From contig NZ_PJIL01000003.1 in NCBI RefSeq assembly GCF_002929335.1, positions 186,001 through 250,000 on the forward strand: a stretch of DNA of 64,000 nucleotides. Direction: 5' to 3'. The stretch is from Arthrobacter sp. Y81. GTDB taxonomy: Bacteria; Actinomycetota; Actinomycetes; Actinomycetales; Micrococcaceae. Position 1 is the stretch's first letter; every line of letters starts with the position of its first letter. The translations under genes were made by a program, and so were the position numbers. The notes under the pieces are model-generated. The model saw nothing but the letters and a program-made list of their open reading frames with translations, searched no databases and was not told the DNA's origin. Positions 9,413-19,381 of the stretch are shown here, in pieces.

Positions 9413-9880
9413 CTAGCTGTCTTTCTTGCCTTCGTCATTGAGGCGCTTCAGCGATTCTTCCGGCGTCTCATTGACGGTCTCGGGACGGTTGACAGCGTCG
9501 GCCGGGGCCTCGTCCTGCGCGGTCAGGGAAGAGGCGTCGTCGGGAACGACAGTGGGCTCTTCGGGGGCAACGGCCGGCTCGACGATCTTGGTGACGGCCT
9601 GGCGGTGCACGGTGGCGAGGTTGCCGGGGGAGAGTTCAAGGAGGACTTTGTTCTCGTCCTCATCGATGGAGACGATGCGGCCGTAGAGTCCGAAGCTCGT
9701 CATGACCTCCACGCCCGGTGCGAACTGGGACTGCAGCGTGGCCTGCTGCTGCTGGGTCTTCTTGTTGCGGCGGAACATCATGAAGATGAAGAGTCCCAGC
9801 ATCACGAAGAGCAGGATGGTCATGATGTCGATGCCGCCGCCGGCCTGCGGCTGGGCCTGGGCAGTAATGTGTCCGAACAC
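9413..9880 (-). CDS. yajC: Preprotein translocase accessory protein YajC
   Basis: Small membrane partner of SecDF, 155 residues. One membrane segment (about 18-38, MTILLFVMLGLFIFMMF) is followed by basic RRNKK and the conserved YajC domain (FAPGVEVMTSFGLYGRIVSI). An acidic, Pro/Ala-rich C-terminal tail of about 55 residues extends beyond the usual 90-110-residue family length. The start is GTG 9880. It lies upstream of secD with a 114-base gap and downstream of ruvB. Confidence 0.9.
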   Translation of the reverse strand: MFGHITAQAQPQAGGGIDIMTILLFVMLGLFIFMMFRRNKKTQQQQATLQSQFAPGVEVMTSFGLYGRIVSIDEDENKVLLELSPGNLATVHRQAVTKIVEPAVAPEEPTVVPDDASSLTAQDEAPADAVNRPETVNETPEESLKRLNDEGKKDS

Positions 9881-10050
9881 AGGAAGTTTCCGTTCTGTAC
9901 TTACATAGCTGATTTACAGCAACGTCGGCTTCGTTTCGGCCCACCTGGCAGAAAACCCCAGCCAACGGCGGCCGGAGCCGCCCACAGAAACAAAGACCCG
10001 AACGTGCCGAGCGTTCATCCCAGTCTAAAGGGAAAGTAAGCCCGACGCTG

Positions 10051-11139
10051 CTATTGGCTGTTCGGAAGCCACTCCGCCACCGGCTCCCCGCTGAGGTCTT
10101 CCGGTTCGAACAGGGCTAGCGTCTCCTGGCCGAACACCCCGTCCGGAACCGCATAGCCAAGGTGGGTCCAGGCCGGAGCCATGGCGATCCGGCCGCGCGG
10201 TGTCCGCCCCAGGAGCCCCTCACGGACAAGGTAGGGCTCGGCAACGGTTTCCACGGTTTCGGGTTCCTCGCCAACGGCAATGGCCAGGGTGGAAAGTCCC
10301 ACCGGACCGCCGCCGAATTTGGTGATCAGGGCTTCGAGGACGGCGCGGTCCAGCCGGTCCAGCCCCCTCTTGTCCACCTCATACATGTCCAGTGCGGCCG
10401 AAGCCGCCCGCGCATCTATCTGTTCGATGCCGTGGACCAGCGCCCAGTCGCGGACGCGGCGGAGCAGGCGGTTGGCAATTCGGGGCGTGCCCCTGGACCG
10501 GCCGGCGATTTCGCTGAACCCTGCCGAGTTGACCTTGAGGTCCAGCAGGCCGGCCGAACGCCTCAGGACCAGTTCCAGTTCCTCAACGGAGTAGAACTCC
10601 AGGTGGCCCGTGAAGCCGAACCTGTCCCGGAGCGGGCCGGGGAGGAGGCCGGCGCGGGTGGTGGCGCCCACGAGCGTGAACGGGGGCAGTTCGAGCGGAA
10701 TCGCGGTGGCGCCGGCGCCTTTCCCCACGACGATGTCCACGCGGAAGTCCTCCATGGCCATGTACAGCATTTCCTCCGCGGGCCGGGACATGCGGTGGAT
10801 CTCGTCAAGGAACAGGACCTCCCCTTCCGACAGCGAGGAAAGGATGGCGGCAAGGTCACCGGCGTGCTGGATGGCCGGGCCGCTGCTGATCCGCAGCGGT
10901 GCATTCATCTCGGCCGCGATGATCATGGACAAGGTGGTCTTGCCGAGGCCGGGCGGGCCGGAAAGCAGGACGTGGTCAGCACTGCGCCCGCGCATCCGCG
11001 ACGCTTCGAGCACCAGCGACAGTTGTTTGCGGACACGGTGCTGGCCCACGAAGTCGTGCAGGTTCTTGGGACGGAGGGCCGCCTCGATGACGCGTTCCTC
11101 CGGCTCCTCTCCCCCGCCAACCAGGGTGGGTTCAGCCAC
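10051..11139 (-). CDS. ruvB: Holliday junction branch migration helicase RuvB
   Basis: Hexameric AAA+ motor that drives branch migration with RuvA. 362 residues. It shows Walker A (GPPGLGKTT), Walker B (LFLDEIHR), the sensor-1 region ([19 protein letters not shown]) with the arginine-finger context, and a C-terminal winged helix ([17 protein letters not shown]). It starts at GTG 11139 and overlaps the end of ruvA by 8 bases, indicating coupled translation. Confidence 0.97.
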   Translation of the reverse strand: MAEPTLVGGGEEPEERVIEAALRPKNLHDFVGQHRVRKQLSLVLEASRMRGRSADHVLLSGPPGLGKTTLSMIIAAEMNAPLRISSGPAIQHAGDLAAILSSLSEGEVLFLDEIHRMSRPAEEMLYMAMEDFRVDIVVGKGAGATAIPLELPPFTLVGATTRAGLLPGPLRDRFGFTGHLEFYSVEELELVLRRSAGLLDLKVNSAGFSEIAGRSRGTPRIANRLLRRVRDWALVHGIEQIDARAASAALDMYEVDKRGLDRLDRAVLEALITKFGGGPVGLSTLAIAVGEEPETVETVAEPYLVREGLLGRTPRGRIAMAPAWTHLGYAVPDGVFGQETLALFEPEDLSGEPVAEWLPNSQ

Positions 11140-11776
11140 GGCTGCCTACCCTGTTGCCCGCACGGGCGCCGTCCTGGCCGAGCCAGCGCAGCGTGGCCCG
11201 GAGAATTTCGGCCACCTGGCCGTCCGCTTCCAGTTCGGGGGAATCCGAGAGTGCTTTGTCGATGCTGGACGAGGCGTCCTTTTCGGACCAGCCGAGGCTG
11301 GTCATAGCCGCCACCACCTGCGGCTTCCACGGGGCCGGAGCCGATGCTGCGGGCGCCGCCGCTGAACCGGTCCCGTGCGGCACCAGTTTCCCGGCGAGCT
11401 CCAGGACGATCCTGCCTGCGACTTTGGGGCCGATGCCGGGGACTTTGGTGAAAGCCTTGCCATCCCCAGTGTGAGCCGCAACCCGGATCGCCTCGGGATC
11501 ATGGACGGCCAGCACGGCCAGCGCAAGGCGGGGACCCACGCCGCTGACGCTGAGCAGGATATCGAAAACCTCGCGTTCGTCATCACTGGAAAATCCGAAC
11601 AGGGTCAGCGAATCCTCCCGCACTATCAGGGAGGTGAAGAGCTTGCCCTCAAAGCCGACGCGCAGCCCGCTGAGGGTCTGGGGTGTGGCGTTCACGCTCA
11701 TGCCGGCGCCGTTGAGGTCGATCACGGCGGAGGACAACCCGACGTGCGCTACGGTTCCGCGGAGAAAACTGATCAA
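11132..11776 (-). CDS. ruvA: Holliday junction DNA-binding protein RuvA
   Basis: Binds four-way junctions and loads RuvB. 214 residues: an N-terminal OB fold ([12 protein letters not shown]), two helix-hairpin-helix motifs ([16 protein letters not shown] and [19 protein letters not shown]), an Ala/Pro linker and the C-terminal RuvB-contacting three-helix domain ([15 protein letters not shown]). The start is TTG 11776 with AGGAG 7 bases upstream; this gives the family-standard N-terminus. Confidence 0.96.
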   Translation of the reverse strand: MISFLRGTVAHVGLSSAVIDLNGAGMSVNATPQTLSGLRVGFEGKLFTSLIVREDSLTLFGFSSDDEREVFDILLSVSGVGPRLALAVLAVHDPEAIRVAAHTGDGKAFTKVPGIGPKVAGRIVLELAGKLVPHGTGSAAAPAASAPAPWKPQVVAAMTSLGWSEKDASSSIDKALSDSPELEADGQVAEILRATLRWLGQDGARAGNRVGSRG

Positions 11777-11857
11777 AGCCGGGCTCCTGAAATACAGCCG
11801 GGATGAAACCGGCTATCCGAACATATCTACGAATACCCTAGCAAGGAGCCCGGACAT

Positions 11858-12436
11858 TCACCGTGCACGGCGCGCCTTCGCCTCCGCTTCGGCCCACGCC
11901 CGCTGGGCCGGGGTGAGGGACAGGCTGCCAGGGCCGGTGGTGGCGATGGCGGCACCGCTGCCTGCCCGCCACGCATGGGTGATGGCCAGCGCGAGGGCGT
12001 CGGCGGCGTCCGCCGGACGCGGTGGGGCATCCAGGCGGAGGATCTTGGTGACGAGCTTCGTCACGGCTTCCTTGTTGGAAGTTCCGCTGCCCGTGACGGC
12101 GGCCTTGACTTCCGACGGCGTATGCAGGGCCACCGGTATCCCGCGCCGGGCAGCGGCGGCAATCACCACGCCGGACGCCTGCGCTACGCCCATCACAGTG
12201 CTGACGTTCAGCTGTGAGAACACCCGCTCCACAGCGAGGACGTCCGGTTCATACCGGTCCAGCCAGTCATCGATGGACGTGGCGATGAGGAGCAGACGCT
12301 GGTCCAGGCCCTCATCCGGCGACGTGCCCACCACACCGACGGCAACCATGGTGGCGCGCCGGTTCTTTTCGACGTCCACGACGCCGATGCCGCAACGGGT
12401 GAGGCCCGGGTCGACTCCCAATACTCGGAGGGTCAA
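11858..12436 (-). CDS. ruvC: Holliday junction resolvase RuvC
   Basis: Endonuclease that resolves the junctions processed by RuvAB. 192 residues, RNase H-like fold. Visible acidic active-site residues are Asp9 ([11 protein letters not shown]), the Glu in [11 protein letters not shown], and the Asp pair in [13 protein letters not shown] basic C-terminal tail ([13 protein letters not shown]) follows. The start is TTG 12436, 8 bases after GAGG. The gap to ruvA is 81 bases; yebC lies upstream. Confidence 0.96.
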   Translation of the reverse strand: MTLRVLGVDPGLTRCGIGVVDVEKNRRATMVAVGVVGTSPDEGLDQRLLLIATSIDDWLDRYEPDVLAVERVFSQLNVSTVMGVAQASGVVIAAAARRGIPVALHTPSEVKAAVTGSGTSNKEAVTKLVTKILRLDAPPRPADAADALALAITHAWRAGSGAAIATTGPGSLSLTPAQRAWAEAEAKARRAR

Positions 12437-12470
12437 GGCCGGGCCTCAAAGTCACTGCAGGGTTGCCGGA

Positions 12471-13226
12471 TCACTCGGCTTCCAGTGCGGCCTGCACTTC
12501 GTCGCTGAGGTCCGCGTTGCTGTAAACGTTCTGGACGTCGTCGAGGTCTTCCAGGGCGTCCACCAGCTTCATGAACTTCTTGGCAGCGTCCAGGTCGAGC
12601 GGAACCTCCATGGAGGGGACGAATTCGGCTTCGTCGGTGTCGTATTCGATCCCGGCTTCCTTGAGCGCATCGCGGACGGCCTGGAGGTCGGTCGGCTCCG
12701 AGTGGATTTCGAAGGAGTCGCCGTTGTCCTTGACCTCTTCGGCGCCGGCGTCGAGCACGGCCATCAGGACGTCGTCCTCGCTCAACCCGTTCTTGGGGAG
12801 GGTTACAACCCCCTTGCGGGAAAAGAGGTAGCTGACGGAACCGGGATCGGCGATGGTGCCGCCGTTGCGGGAAATGGCGAGCCGGACCTCGGAAGCGGCA
12901 CGGTTCTTGTTGTCCGTGAGGCACTCGATCAGCAGCGCGGAGCCCTGCGGGCCGCGGCATTCGTACATGATCTCGGTGTAGTCCACGACTTCGCCGGTGA
13001 GGCCTGCCCCGCGCTTGATGGCACGGTCGATATTGTCGGCGGGGACCGAGGTCTTTTTCGCCTTGGTGACAGCGAGTTCCAGGCTGGGGTTGCCGGCCAG
13101 GTCCGGGCCGCCCATCCGGGCCGCGACTTCGATGTTCTTGATCAGTTTGGCGAACGACTTTGCCCGGCGGCTATCAAGGATGGCCTTCTTGTGCTTGGTC
13201 GTCGCCCATTTGGAGTGGCCTGACAT
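12471..13226 (-). CDS. yebC: YebC/PmpR-family protein
   Basis: 251 residues starting [20 protein letters not shown], the hallmark N-terminus of the family, with [19 protein letters not shown] following. Members are described as transcriptional regulators and, more recently, as factors helping ribosomes through proline-rich stretches. Which role applies here cannot be read from sequence. The position directly upstream of ruvC is a classic actinobacterial arrangement. The start lies 2 bases after the pdxT stop, with its Shine-Dalgarno inside the pdxT end. Confidence 0.93.
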   Translation of the reverse strand: MSGHSKWATTKHKKAILDSRRAKSFAKLIKNIEVAARMGGPDLAGNPSLELAVTKAKKTSVPADNIDRAIKRGAGLTGEVVDYTEIMYECRGPQGSALLIECLTDNKNRAASEVRLAISRNGGTIADPGSVSYLFSRKGVVTLPKNGLSEDDVLMAVLDAGAEEVKDNGDSFEIHSEPTDLQAVRDALKEAGIEYDTDEAEFVPSMEVPLDLDAAKKFMKLVDALEDLDDVQNVYSNADLSDEVQAALEAE

Positions 13227-13229
13227 GCT

Positions 13230-13940
13230 TTACGCTTCTCCTCTGATCATTCGAATAAACAGTTCATGCACGCGCTTCTCCCCCGTCACTTCCGGGTGGA
13301 AGGAGGTGGCCAGCAGCTGGCCTGAACGCACTGCAACAATTCTAGCCGTCCCCTGCAGCGCGGCAGCATGGGAGGCATGTTCCGGGTCCGCAGGCTCCAC
13401 CTGCGCCAGGACCTCCACAACATCGCCCACACGCTCCACCCACGGGCCGCGGATGAAGACCGCGTGGACCGGGGCCACACCGGAACCGGTGTCGCTGAAG
13501 CCGAGTCCTTTGAATTCAAGATCGGTCTCGAAGGATTCCCGCTGCCGGCCGAAGGCGTTCCGGCGGACGGTGATGTCCAGTCCGCCGAACGTCTGCTGCG
13601 GGTTGCCTGCCAGGTCCGTGGCCGGGTCGGCGATCTCGTCGGCGAGCAGGATCATGCCAGCGCAGGAGCCGTACACGGGCAGCCCGTCGGCGATGAGCTT
13701 GCGCAGCGGATCCGCGAGTTCGAAGGCCCGTGCGAGCTTGTCGATGGTGGTGGATTCACCGCCGGGAATGATCAGGCCGTCGATGCCGTCAAGTTCGGAC
13801 GGGCGCCGGATGCCGATGGCCGTGGCGCCGGTCGCTTCAGCGGCACGCAGATGCTCCCGGAAGTCACCCTGGAGCGCCAGGACACCGATTCGCAGGCCCG
13901 TACCCGCGCGGGAATAGTCCGTGGAAGGGGGGTTGGTCAT
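13230..13940 (-). CDS. pdxT: Pyridoxal 5'-phosphate synthase glutaminase subunit
   Basis: Class I glutamine amidotransferase that feeds ammonia to PdxS for PLP synthesis. 236 residues. Catalytic Cys lies in [11 protein letters not shown]; the His/Glu pair is in [15 protein letters not shown]; the N-terminus [16 protein letters not shown] is typical. ATG 13940 is chosen; 15-20 residues before IGVLALQG are non-conserved, so the start may lie slightly further in. Its partner pdxS lies 11 kb away at 25,081, separated by an unrelated block. Confidence 0.94.
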   Translation of the reverse strand: MTNPPSTDYSRAGTGLRIGVLALQGDFREHLRAAEATGATAIGIRRPSELDGIDGLIIPGGESTTIDKLARAFELADPLRKLIADGLPVYGSCAGMILLADEIADPATDLAGNPQQTFGGLDITVRRNAFGRQRESFETDLEFKGLGFSDTGSGVAPVHAVFIRGPWVERVGDVVEVLAQVEPADPEHASHAAALQGTARIVAVRSGQLLATSFHPEVTGEKRVHELFIRMIRGEA

Positions 13941-14029
13941 CCAAACAGCATAGTGCTCCCCGTACCCGGAGGAGTGCCGGAACGGCCCTGCCGGCGGCTC
14001 CATGCCTCGGCTGGGATATATTACAGAGC

Positions 14030-15319
14030 ATGCTTTACTTCAGCGTTCCGCTCGGCAAGCTCGTCCGCCGGGTCTCCCGGCTCAGGGGCGGAGGCTCTGC
14101 CCTCCCCGGTCTTGTGGTCGAGAAAATCGACCCGGAATTCATGCAGCGGACACTGTCCACGCTTCCCCTGGGGGTCGCCGTCGTCAGCGGGACGAACGGC
14201 AAGACCACCACCACCAAGATGGTTGTTGAACTGCTGGAGAGCCAGGGGCTGAAGGTGTTCACGAACCGCACCGGCAGCAATTTCACCCGCGGCGTCGCCG
14301 CGGCGCTGCTGGGCGACGTCGACTGGCGCGGCCGCCTGGACGCGGACATTGCCGTGCTGGAGCTTGATGAGGCGCACGCCGTGCACTTCGTCAACCGGGT
14401 CCCGCCGCGGTACAGCCTGCTGCTCAACGTCCTCCGCGACCAGCTGGACCGCTTCGGCGAAATCGACAAGACCGCCCAGCTTCTGCAGCACATCGCTTCC
14501 AAGACCACCGGCACTGTTGTCCTGAACCGGGAGGATCCGCGTGTCGCCCGCATTGCCGACACCCTGGACGGACCGGAGGTCCGCTACTTCGGCCTCGACG
14601 ACTCCCTGCTGAGCACCTTCCCGAACGACGACGACCTCCGGGCCGGTCCCGGCAGCCCGGTGCCGGCGTTGCCCGGAAAGCCGCACGCCGACGTCGTGCT
14701 TCGCCGGGTGGGGACGGCCGACGCCGACTTTGAGTACGACGGCGCCACGGTCACCACCGGGATGAAGCTCCGCGGCGTCTACAACATCTTCAACGCCGCA
14801 GCCGCCCTTGTCCTGGCGCGCTGCATCGCCGGAAACGGCGCGACGCCCACCGACCATGACGGCCTCCTCAAAGCCTTGTCGGAGGTTGCACCCGCCTTCG
14901 GCCGCGGGGAAAGTTTGGTGGTTGACGGGCGTCCGCTGGACCTGGTGCTGGTCAAGAACCCCAGCGGTTTCCGGCTGGGCCTGAAGTCGTTTCCCGCCGG
15001 CGGCTACGCCACAATGATCGCGATCAATGACAACTACGCCGACGGCCGGGACATGTCCTGGCTCTGGGACGTCGAGTTCGATTCGCTGCGCGAAGGCGGG
15101 GTGGACCAGCTCACCGGTTCGCGGGCGTACGACATGGCGCTGCGGCTCCAGTACGACGACGTCGCCATTGGCGCGGTGAACCCGGACATCGCTCCGGCCC
15201 TGGCTGCGTTCATCCAAGGTGCCAAGGGCAAACCCAAACGCGTCTTCTGTACATACACGGCCATGCTCGCCATCCGCCGCGAGCTATCCAAAATCACCAC
15301 TGTGGAGGTGGTCTCATGA
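14030..15319 (+). CDS. murT: Lipid II isoglutaminyl synthase subunit MurT
   Basis: With GatD, amidates the D-Glu of lipid II to iso-glutamine. 429 residues, Mur-ligase fold: the ATP-binding loop [15 protein letters not shown] (about 52-66), the central domain ([35 protein letters not shown]), and the C-terminal MurT domain with WLWDVEFD, which contains the Asp thought to complete the GatD active site. Only two cysteines are present, so the four-Cys zinc ribbon known from Staphylococcus MurT is missing. The stop overlaps the gatD start (ATGA). Confidence 0.93.
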   Translation: MLYFSVPLGKLVRRVSRLRGGGSALPGLVVEKIDPEFMQRTLSTLPLGVAVVSGTNGKTTTTKMVVELLESQGLKVFTNRTGSNFTRGVAAALLGDVDWRGRLDADIAVLELDEAHAVHFVNRVPPRYSLLLNVLRDQLDRFGEIDKTAQLLQHIASKTTGTVVLNREDPRVARIADTLDGPEVRYFGLDDSLLSTFPNDDDLRAGPGSPVPALPGKPHADVVLRRVGTADADFEYDGATVTTGMKLRGVYNIFNAAAALVLARCIAGNGATPTDHDGLLKALSEVAPAFGRGESLVVDGRPLDLVLVKNPSGFRLGLKSFPAGGYATMIAINDNYADGRDMSWLWDVEFDSLREGGVDQLTGSRAYDMALRLQYDDVAIGAVNPDIAPALAAFIQGAKGKPKRVFCTYTAMLAIRRELSKITTVEVVS

Positions 15320-16104
15320 CCCCCCTATCCCAAAACGCCGAGTCCCAGGACGGCGAGTCCGTGACCGACGGCCCGGACACGGTCAGCAAGGGCACCATCA
15401 GGGTCCTGCAGCTGTACCCCCGCGACATGAACATCTATGGGGACTGGGGCAACGCCCTGGTCATCCAGCAGCGCCTCCGCTGGCACGGTTACACGCCCGA
15501 ACTCCTCGAATACAACGTCGGCGACGATTTCCCGTCCGACATCGACCTCATCGTGGGCGGCGGCGGCCAGGACAGCGGGCAGCTTGTCATCCAGGACGAT
15601 CTGCTGTCCCGCGAATCGACGTTGAAAGACATGGCGGAAGACGGAACGCCCATGCTCCTGATCTGCGGGATGTACCAGCTCTTCGGCAGGTTCTTCAAGA
15701 CCCGCACGGGATCGGTCATTCCGGGCATCGGTGTGCTGGATGTCGAAACGCACGGAACCGACGAACGCCTGATCGGCAATGTCACGGTGTCCTCGGCCGA
15801 GTTCGGGGACATCCTGGGCTACGAAAACCACAGCGGGCAGACGACGCTCGGGCCCGGCGTCAAGCCGCTCGGCACAACCCCCAAGGGCATCGGGAACAAC
15901 AGCAGCGACGGCAAGGAAGGCGCCCGCTACCGGAACATCGTTGCGAGCTACCTCCACGGTTCCCTCCTGCCCAAGAACCCGGCCATTGCCGACTTCCTGA
16001 TCCGCACCGCCGTCGAACGCAAATACGGCAGCTTCACCACCGGCGCTCCGGACGACCGTTACGCGGTGCGGGCGCGCGAACTCGCCGCACGGCGGCCCCG
16101 GTAG
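15316..16104 (+). CDS. gatD: Lipid II isoglutaminyl synthase glutaminase subunit GatD
   Basis: Glutaminase half of the MurT/GatD complex, 262 residues, cobyric-acid-synthase-like class I amidotransferase fold. Catalytic Cys117 lies in LLICGMYQLFG and His214 in SYLHGSLLPKNP. N-terminal residues about 1-26 are a non-conserved, acidic extension before IRVLQLYPRDMNIYGDWGN. It is translationally coupled to murT by a 4-base overlap. Confidence 0.93.
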   Translation: MTPLSQNAESQDGESVTDGPDTVSKGTIRVLQLYPRDMNIYGDWGNALVIQQRLRWHGYTPELLEYNVGDDFPSDIDLIVGGGGQDSGQLVIQDDLLSRESTLKDMAEDGTPMLLICGMYQLFGRFFKTRTGSVIPGIGVLDVETHGTDERLIGNVTVSSAEFGDILGYENHSGQTTLGPGVKPLGTTPKGIGNNSSDGKEGARYRNIVASYLHGSLLPKNPAIADFLIRTAVERKYGSFTTGAPDDRYAVRARELAARRPR

Positions 16105-16188
16105 GCCGTTCAGGCGCGTGTGCCGGACCCGGCCAGTTCCTGTGACGGATTGCGACAGCCAGAGAATAGGCCATGGCAGACTATTTCC

Positions 16189-16695
16189 ATGGACACCGCA
16201 GCCTCCAGCCTCCCGGAATACCTCCGCCGTCCGTCAGGGCCACGCAATCCCGGCGACGCCTGGGTGGAAGGCGAGCGGGGCAAGTTCTGGGGCCGGTTCG
16301 GGTCTGCGGGACTCCTGGTCCAGGACCCGGCCAAGGGCATCCTGCTGCAGCACCGGGCCACATGGAGTGATCACGGCGGCACCTGGGGCCTTCCCGGCGG
16401 CGCCCTGCACCAAGGGGAAGATGCCATCACGGGCGCCCTGCGCGAAGCCCATGAGGAGGCCGCTGTCCCCCCGGAGAACGTCCGTGTCCTCTTCACGTCC
16501 GTCTTCGACGTCGGGTACTGGTCGTACACCACCGTGGCGGTGCACGTTGTTGAATCCTTCGAACCCGTCATCAACGATCCCGAGAGCATCGAGCTGAAGT
16601 GGGTACCGGCCAACGCCGTGGAAGACTGGAATCTGCACCCGGCCTTCGCCACCGCGTGGCTTGGTCTTCGGCGCCGTCTCCTGCAGCACCACTGA
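16189..16695 (+). CDS. NUDIX hydrolase
   Basis: 168-residue NUDIX-fold pyrophosphohydrolase. The Nudix box is intact in GGALHQGEDAITGALREA followed by HEEAAV, giving the Mg-binding glutamates. The substrate cannot be deduced. The N-terminus is GKFWGRFGSAGLLV. ATG 16189 is used because the residues before it are not protein-like. It is followed by the HtrA-like protease on the same strand, 85 bases later. Confidence 0.88.
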   Translation: MDTAASSLPEYLRRPSGPRNPGDAWVEGERGKFWGRFGSAGLLVQDPAKGILLQHRATWSDHGGTWGLPGGALHQGEDAITGALREAHEEAAVPPENVRVLFTSVFDVGYWSYTTVAVHVVESFEPVINDPESIELKWVPANAVEDWNLHPAFATAWLGLRRRLLQHH

Positions 16696-16780
16696 TTTCA
16701 CTGACGGCGTAGCCCTGGCAGGACTAGCGCCGGCAGCGCAGTCGTTGACATTGGTAAGCACCATTCCAGGGAGGCTCACC

Positions 16781-17764
16781 ATGGTCGAACTCAGCGGCGG
16801 AGTCAGCGGAACCAGCGCGGCCGAAGACCCGCTGGATTCCTACTCGGCAACGGTCATCCGTGTGGCGGAAACCGTCACCCCGCACGTGGCCGCCATCGAA
16901 ATGACCGGCAACGGGCGCAACGGCAGGTTCCGTGTGGGCGCCGGCTCAGCTGTCCTGTTCACGTCGGACGGATACCTGGTAACCAACGCCCATGTGGTGG
17001 GCGCAGCCGGAAAGGGCCACGCTGTGTTTGCCGACGGCACCCGGTCCGCCGTGGAGGTGGTGGGCGCCGACCGTCTTTCCGACCTTGCCATTGTCCACGG
17101 CAAGGCACCCACCGCCCCGCCGGCCGAGTTCGGCGATGCCGAACTCCTCAAGGTAGGGCAGCTGGTCATCGCCGTCGGCAATCCGCTGGGGCTCTCCGGC
17201 TCCGTGACGGCGGGGGTGGTCAGCGGCCTGGGCCGGTCCATCCCGGTATGGTCCGGACGCAACCGCCGCGTGATCGAGGATGTGATCCAGACCGACGCCG
17301 CGCTGAACGCCGGCAGCTCCGGAGGGGCGCTGGCGGACGCCCACGGCCGGATCGTGGGCATCAACACCGCGGTCGCCGGTGCCGGGCTGGGGCTGGCGGT
17401 TCCGATCAACGCCACCTCGCGGCGGATCATCGCTTCCCTCCTCGCGGACGGGCGCGTCAGGCGCGCCTACCTTGGTCTCGTGAACACTCCCGTTCAGCTT
17501 CCAGTCAGCTCGGTTGTCCGTACCGGCCACCGTGACGGATTGCTCGTCGTCGAGGTCCTTCCGCGGTCGCCGGCTGAGCGGGCGGGCCTCCGCGCCGGAG
17601 ACGTGCTGCTGAGCGTGGGGCGGAAGTCCGTTTCGAATGCGGAGAGCCTCCAGAAGCTGCTTTTCTCCGAGGCAATCGGAGCGCCGCTGGACATCTCCGC
17701 GCTCCGCGACGGCACGGAACTGCATGTGGTGGCCGTTCCCGAGGAAATGACGGAAAACCAATAA
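16781..17764 (+). CDS. HtrA-like serine protease with PDZ domain, apparently cytosolic
   Basis: Trypsin-fold S1C protease, 327 residues. The catalytic triad is His71 (TNAHVVG), Asp101 (LSDLAIV) and Ser180 (NAGSSGGAL). A PDZ domain (about 245-320, PRSPAERAGLRAGDVLLSVG) could bind substrate C-termini. ATG 16781 has a GGGAGG site 6 bases upstream, so the start is firm. From that start there is no signal peptide and no membrane segment, unlike typical DegP or HtrA proteins, which suggests it works in the cytoplasm. Confidence 0.88.
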   Translation: MVELSGGVSGTSAAEDPLDSYSATVIRVAETVTPHVAAIEMTGNGRNGRFRVGAGSAVLFTSDGYLVTNAHVVGAAGKGHAVFADGTRSAVEVVGADRLSDLAIVHGKAPTAPPAEFGDAELLKVGQLVIAVGNPLGLSGSVTAGVVSGLGRSIPVWSGRNRRVIEDVIQTDAALNAGSSGGALADAHGRIVGINTAVAGAGLGLAVPINATSRRIIASLLADGRVRRAYLGLVNTPVQLPVSSVVRTGHRDGLLVVEVLPRSPAERAGLRAGDVLLSVGRKSVSNAESLQKLLFSEAIGAPLDISALRDGTELHVVAVPEEMTENQ

Positions 17765-17833
17765 CGGTCGCCGAAAAGCGAAATTCAGTGGCGGTAAGGG
17801 ACGGGGCTGCCCAGTACCGCGCACAATGGGTCT

Positions 17834-18340
17834 GTGGGACCTGTTCCTCGACGTGGAGCGCACGGCAGAAGGCTCGCCCTTCGAGCCGTCATAGCGGCGT
17901 GCACTTTTCTCCTGCTTGCGTGGCTCCCGGCGTGCTCGCGGCCTGGCCCCTTCGATGCTCCCCCGTGTTTCCCACCGGCGTACACGCTAACGCCCGAGCG
18001 CGCCCAGGTCGGCCAGAACGTGAGTGTCACCGCGCCGGACGCGGACTGCGACCCGCGCTACGGCGAGAATGCGCGCATTCACGTGACCGTGACGGATGCG
18101 GCGGGCGCGAGAATTTTGGACGCAACGTCCCCAATGAACGACGCCGGCGGGTTCACTTATTCGTTCAACGTTCCGGTAAATTCGGCGGCGGGAGCGGCAA
18201 CGGTGACCGCAACGCCCTACAACACTGACTGGTGCGACGATACCGGCAGGAACAACAGGGCGGGAGGGCCCGATCAGGCCGGTGGATTGACCCCGGCTTC
18301 CTGCGTCCAGCCGGTCCGTATCCTCACCATCACGCCGTAA
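17834..18340 (+). CDS. Putative exported lipoprotein, function unknown
   Basis: 168 residues from GTG 17834. A basic N-terminus (VPRRGAHGRRLALR) is followed by a hydrophobic stretch and a lipobox-like AWLPACS, so it should be exported and lipidated at that Cys. The mature part is beta-rich with an Ig-like feel (TPERAQVGQNVSVTAPDADC) and four further Cys that may form disulfides. I do not recognise a family. It stands alone between the protease gene and a long non-coding stretch. Confidence 0.6.
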   Translation: MGPVPRRGAHGRRLALRAVIAACTFLLLAWLPACSRPGPFDAPPCFPPAYTLTPERAQVGQNVSVTAPDADCDPRYGENARIHVTVTDAAGARILDATSPMNDAGGFTYSFNVPVNSAAGAATVTATPYNTDWCDDTGRNNRAGGPDQAGGLTPASCVQPVRILTITP

Positions 18341-18963
18341 CATAACCGGGCGATTCCGGACCCGTCCAGCCCGGAACGCGCGCTCCCGGCCGAAATACAC
18401 ACAAGGCCCCGCGAGGCATGTCGGTGACACGTCCCGGCAGGAGAATATCGCATTTCCGGTAGTAATAAACCCCCGTTCCTATTCTGATTGCGGCCATCCC
18501 GCTATCGTTGATGGTGAACACTCCCCTCCGATCACATTGACGTGGCGGACCGGAGTGTTCGAGCTGTACGGCCCCTGCCGCCGGACCACCGTTCCGGAGC
18601 CCGGGCTTTTGCGTATTGGGGTAGGCACGGGGGGTGCCCTCATATCGATATCCGTGTACTCAGGCGTACGCACCGTGGGGCACGGAGGTTCCCAAATGCG
18701 GCAGGACTCTGCGTTGCCGCTTTGAATCAGGCCACTGCAAAATGGGGCATTGCGCCGGTTCACGGAACGTATCGCTGTACAAAAATTTGGGGCCACTAAC
18801 CGCAGACCAACATCCGACAGGAATCTTGAACCCGGTGCAGCCTGTAGGCAGGCACACCGGAAGCCATAGTGATTCATCGTCCGAGATTCCGCCTGCCCGG
18901 ATAAGCCTGCGACATTCACCTGGGAATGAACAAAAAGATGGGAAAGATCTCATGTAGAGGTCA
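18341..18963 (+). other. 623-base stretch with no supportable gene
   Basis: By eye this region is less GC-rich than its surroundings and lacks the strong third-position G/C pattern of real genes here. The short reading frames in it (up to 146 codons, minus strand) have no recognisable domain, are Cys/Pro/Ser-rich in the way of random frames, and have no good ribosome site. It may hold a promoter and leader for the small secreted protein at 18964, or decayed sequence. Confidence 0.5.
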
Positions 18964-19251
18964 ATGGGTTTGCTCGCGTCCACACTGCTTGCCGCAGGAC
19001 TTAGCCTCGGCGGGACTGCAGTCGTTGCCGGACCCGCTGCAGCCGACACCGGGCTCAAGACGGTCACAATCTCGGCCGCGAGCTACACGGACAACCACCG
19101 CGACGACAGGAATCGCGGCGGCCATGACTGGAAGAATCACAAGAGGTGGTGTGAAACCCACGGCTACTGGAAGAGGGAACGCCACGGGAACCACTACCAC
19201 TGGAAGTGGGTCAGCTACTGCGACGATGACCACGGGCGCGGACGCCACTAG
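18964..19251 (+). CDS. Small secreted His/Lys/Arg-rich protein (possibly damaged start)
   Basis: 95 residues. A hydrophobic signal-like segment (LLASTLLAAGLSLGGTAVV) is followed by a signal peptidase site near GPAAAD. The mature 65 residues are rich in His, Asp, Lys and Trp (DNHRDDRN, GYWKRERHGNHYHWKW) with two Cys that could pair. The frame as read lacks the basic n-region of a signal peptide. Such a region (MNKKMGKIS) is encoded just upstream at 18926 but in another frame, so a one-base shift may have split the gene. AGAGG lies only 3 bases before ATG 18964. Function unknown; metal binding is a guess from composition. Confidence 0.55.
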   Translation: MGLLASTLLAAGLSLGGTAVVAGPAAADTGLKTVTISAASYTDNHRDDRNRGGHDWKNHKRWCETHGYWKRERHGNHYHWKWVSYCDDDHGRGRH

Positions 19252-19296
19252 CCCAAACCACAGGCCGTTGCCTGAACGGCCGGTCTGAGGCGGCAA

Positions 19297-19328
19297 GGAG
19301 GGGCGTCGCTTTCGGGCGATGCCCCTCC
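19297..19328 (+). terminator. Hairpin terminator
   Basis: 13-bp stem with one G-T wobble (arms 19297-19309 and 19316-19328) and a 6-base loop. It lies 45 bases after the small secreted protein gene and before the tyrosine-phosphatase-like gene. Confidence 0.65.
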
Positions 19329-19381
19329 CCCGTGCCGGGCGTGCACTTCCCTTGCCAGCGATCCGGTGGCAGGGTCAAACC

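Noticed and set aside
18479..18919. 146-codon minus-strand frame in the non-coding stretch
   Set aside because: No ribosome site, no domain, Cys/Ser/Pro-rich random composition.
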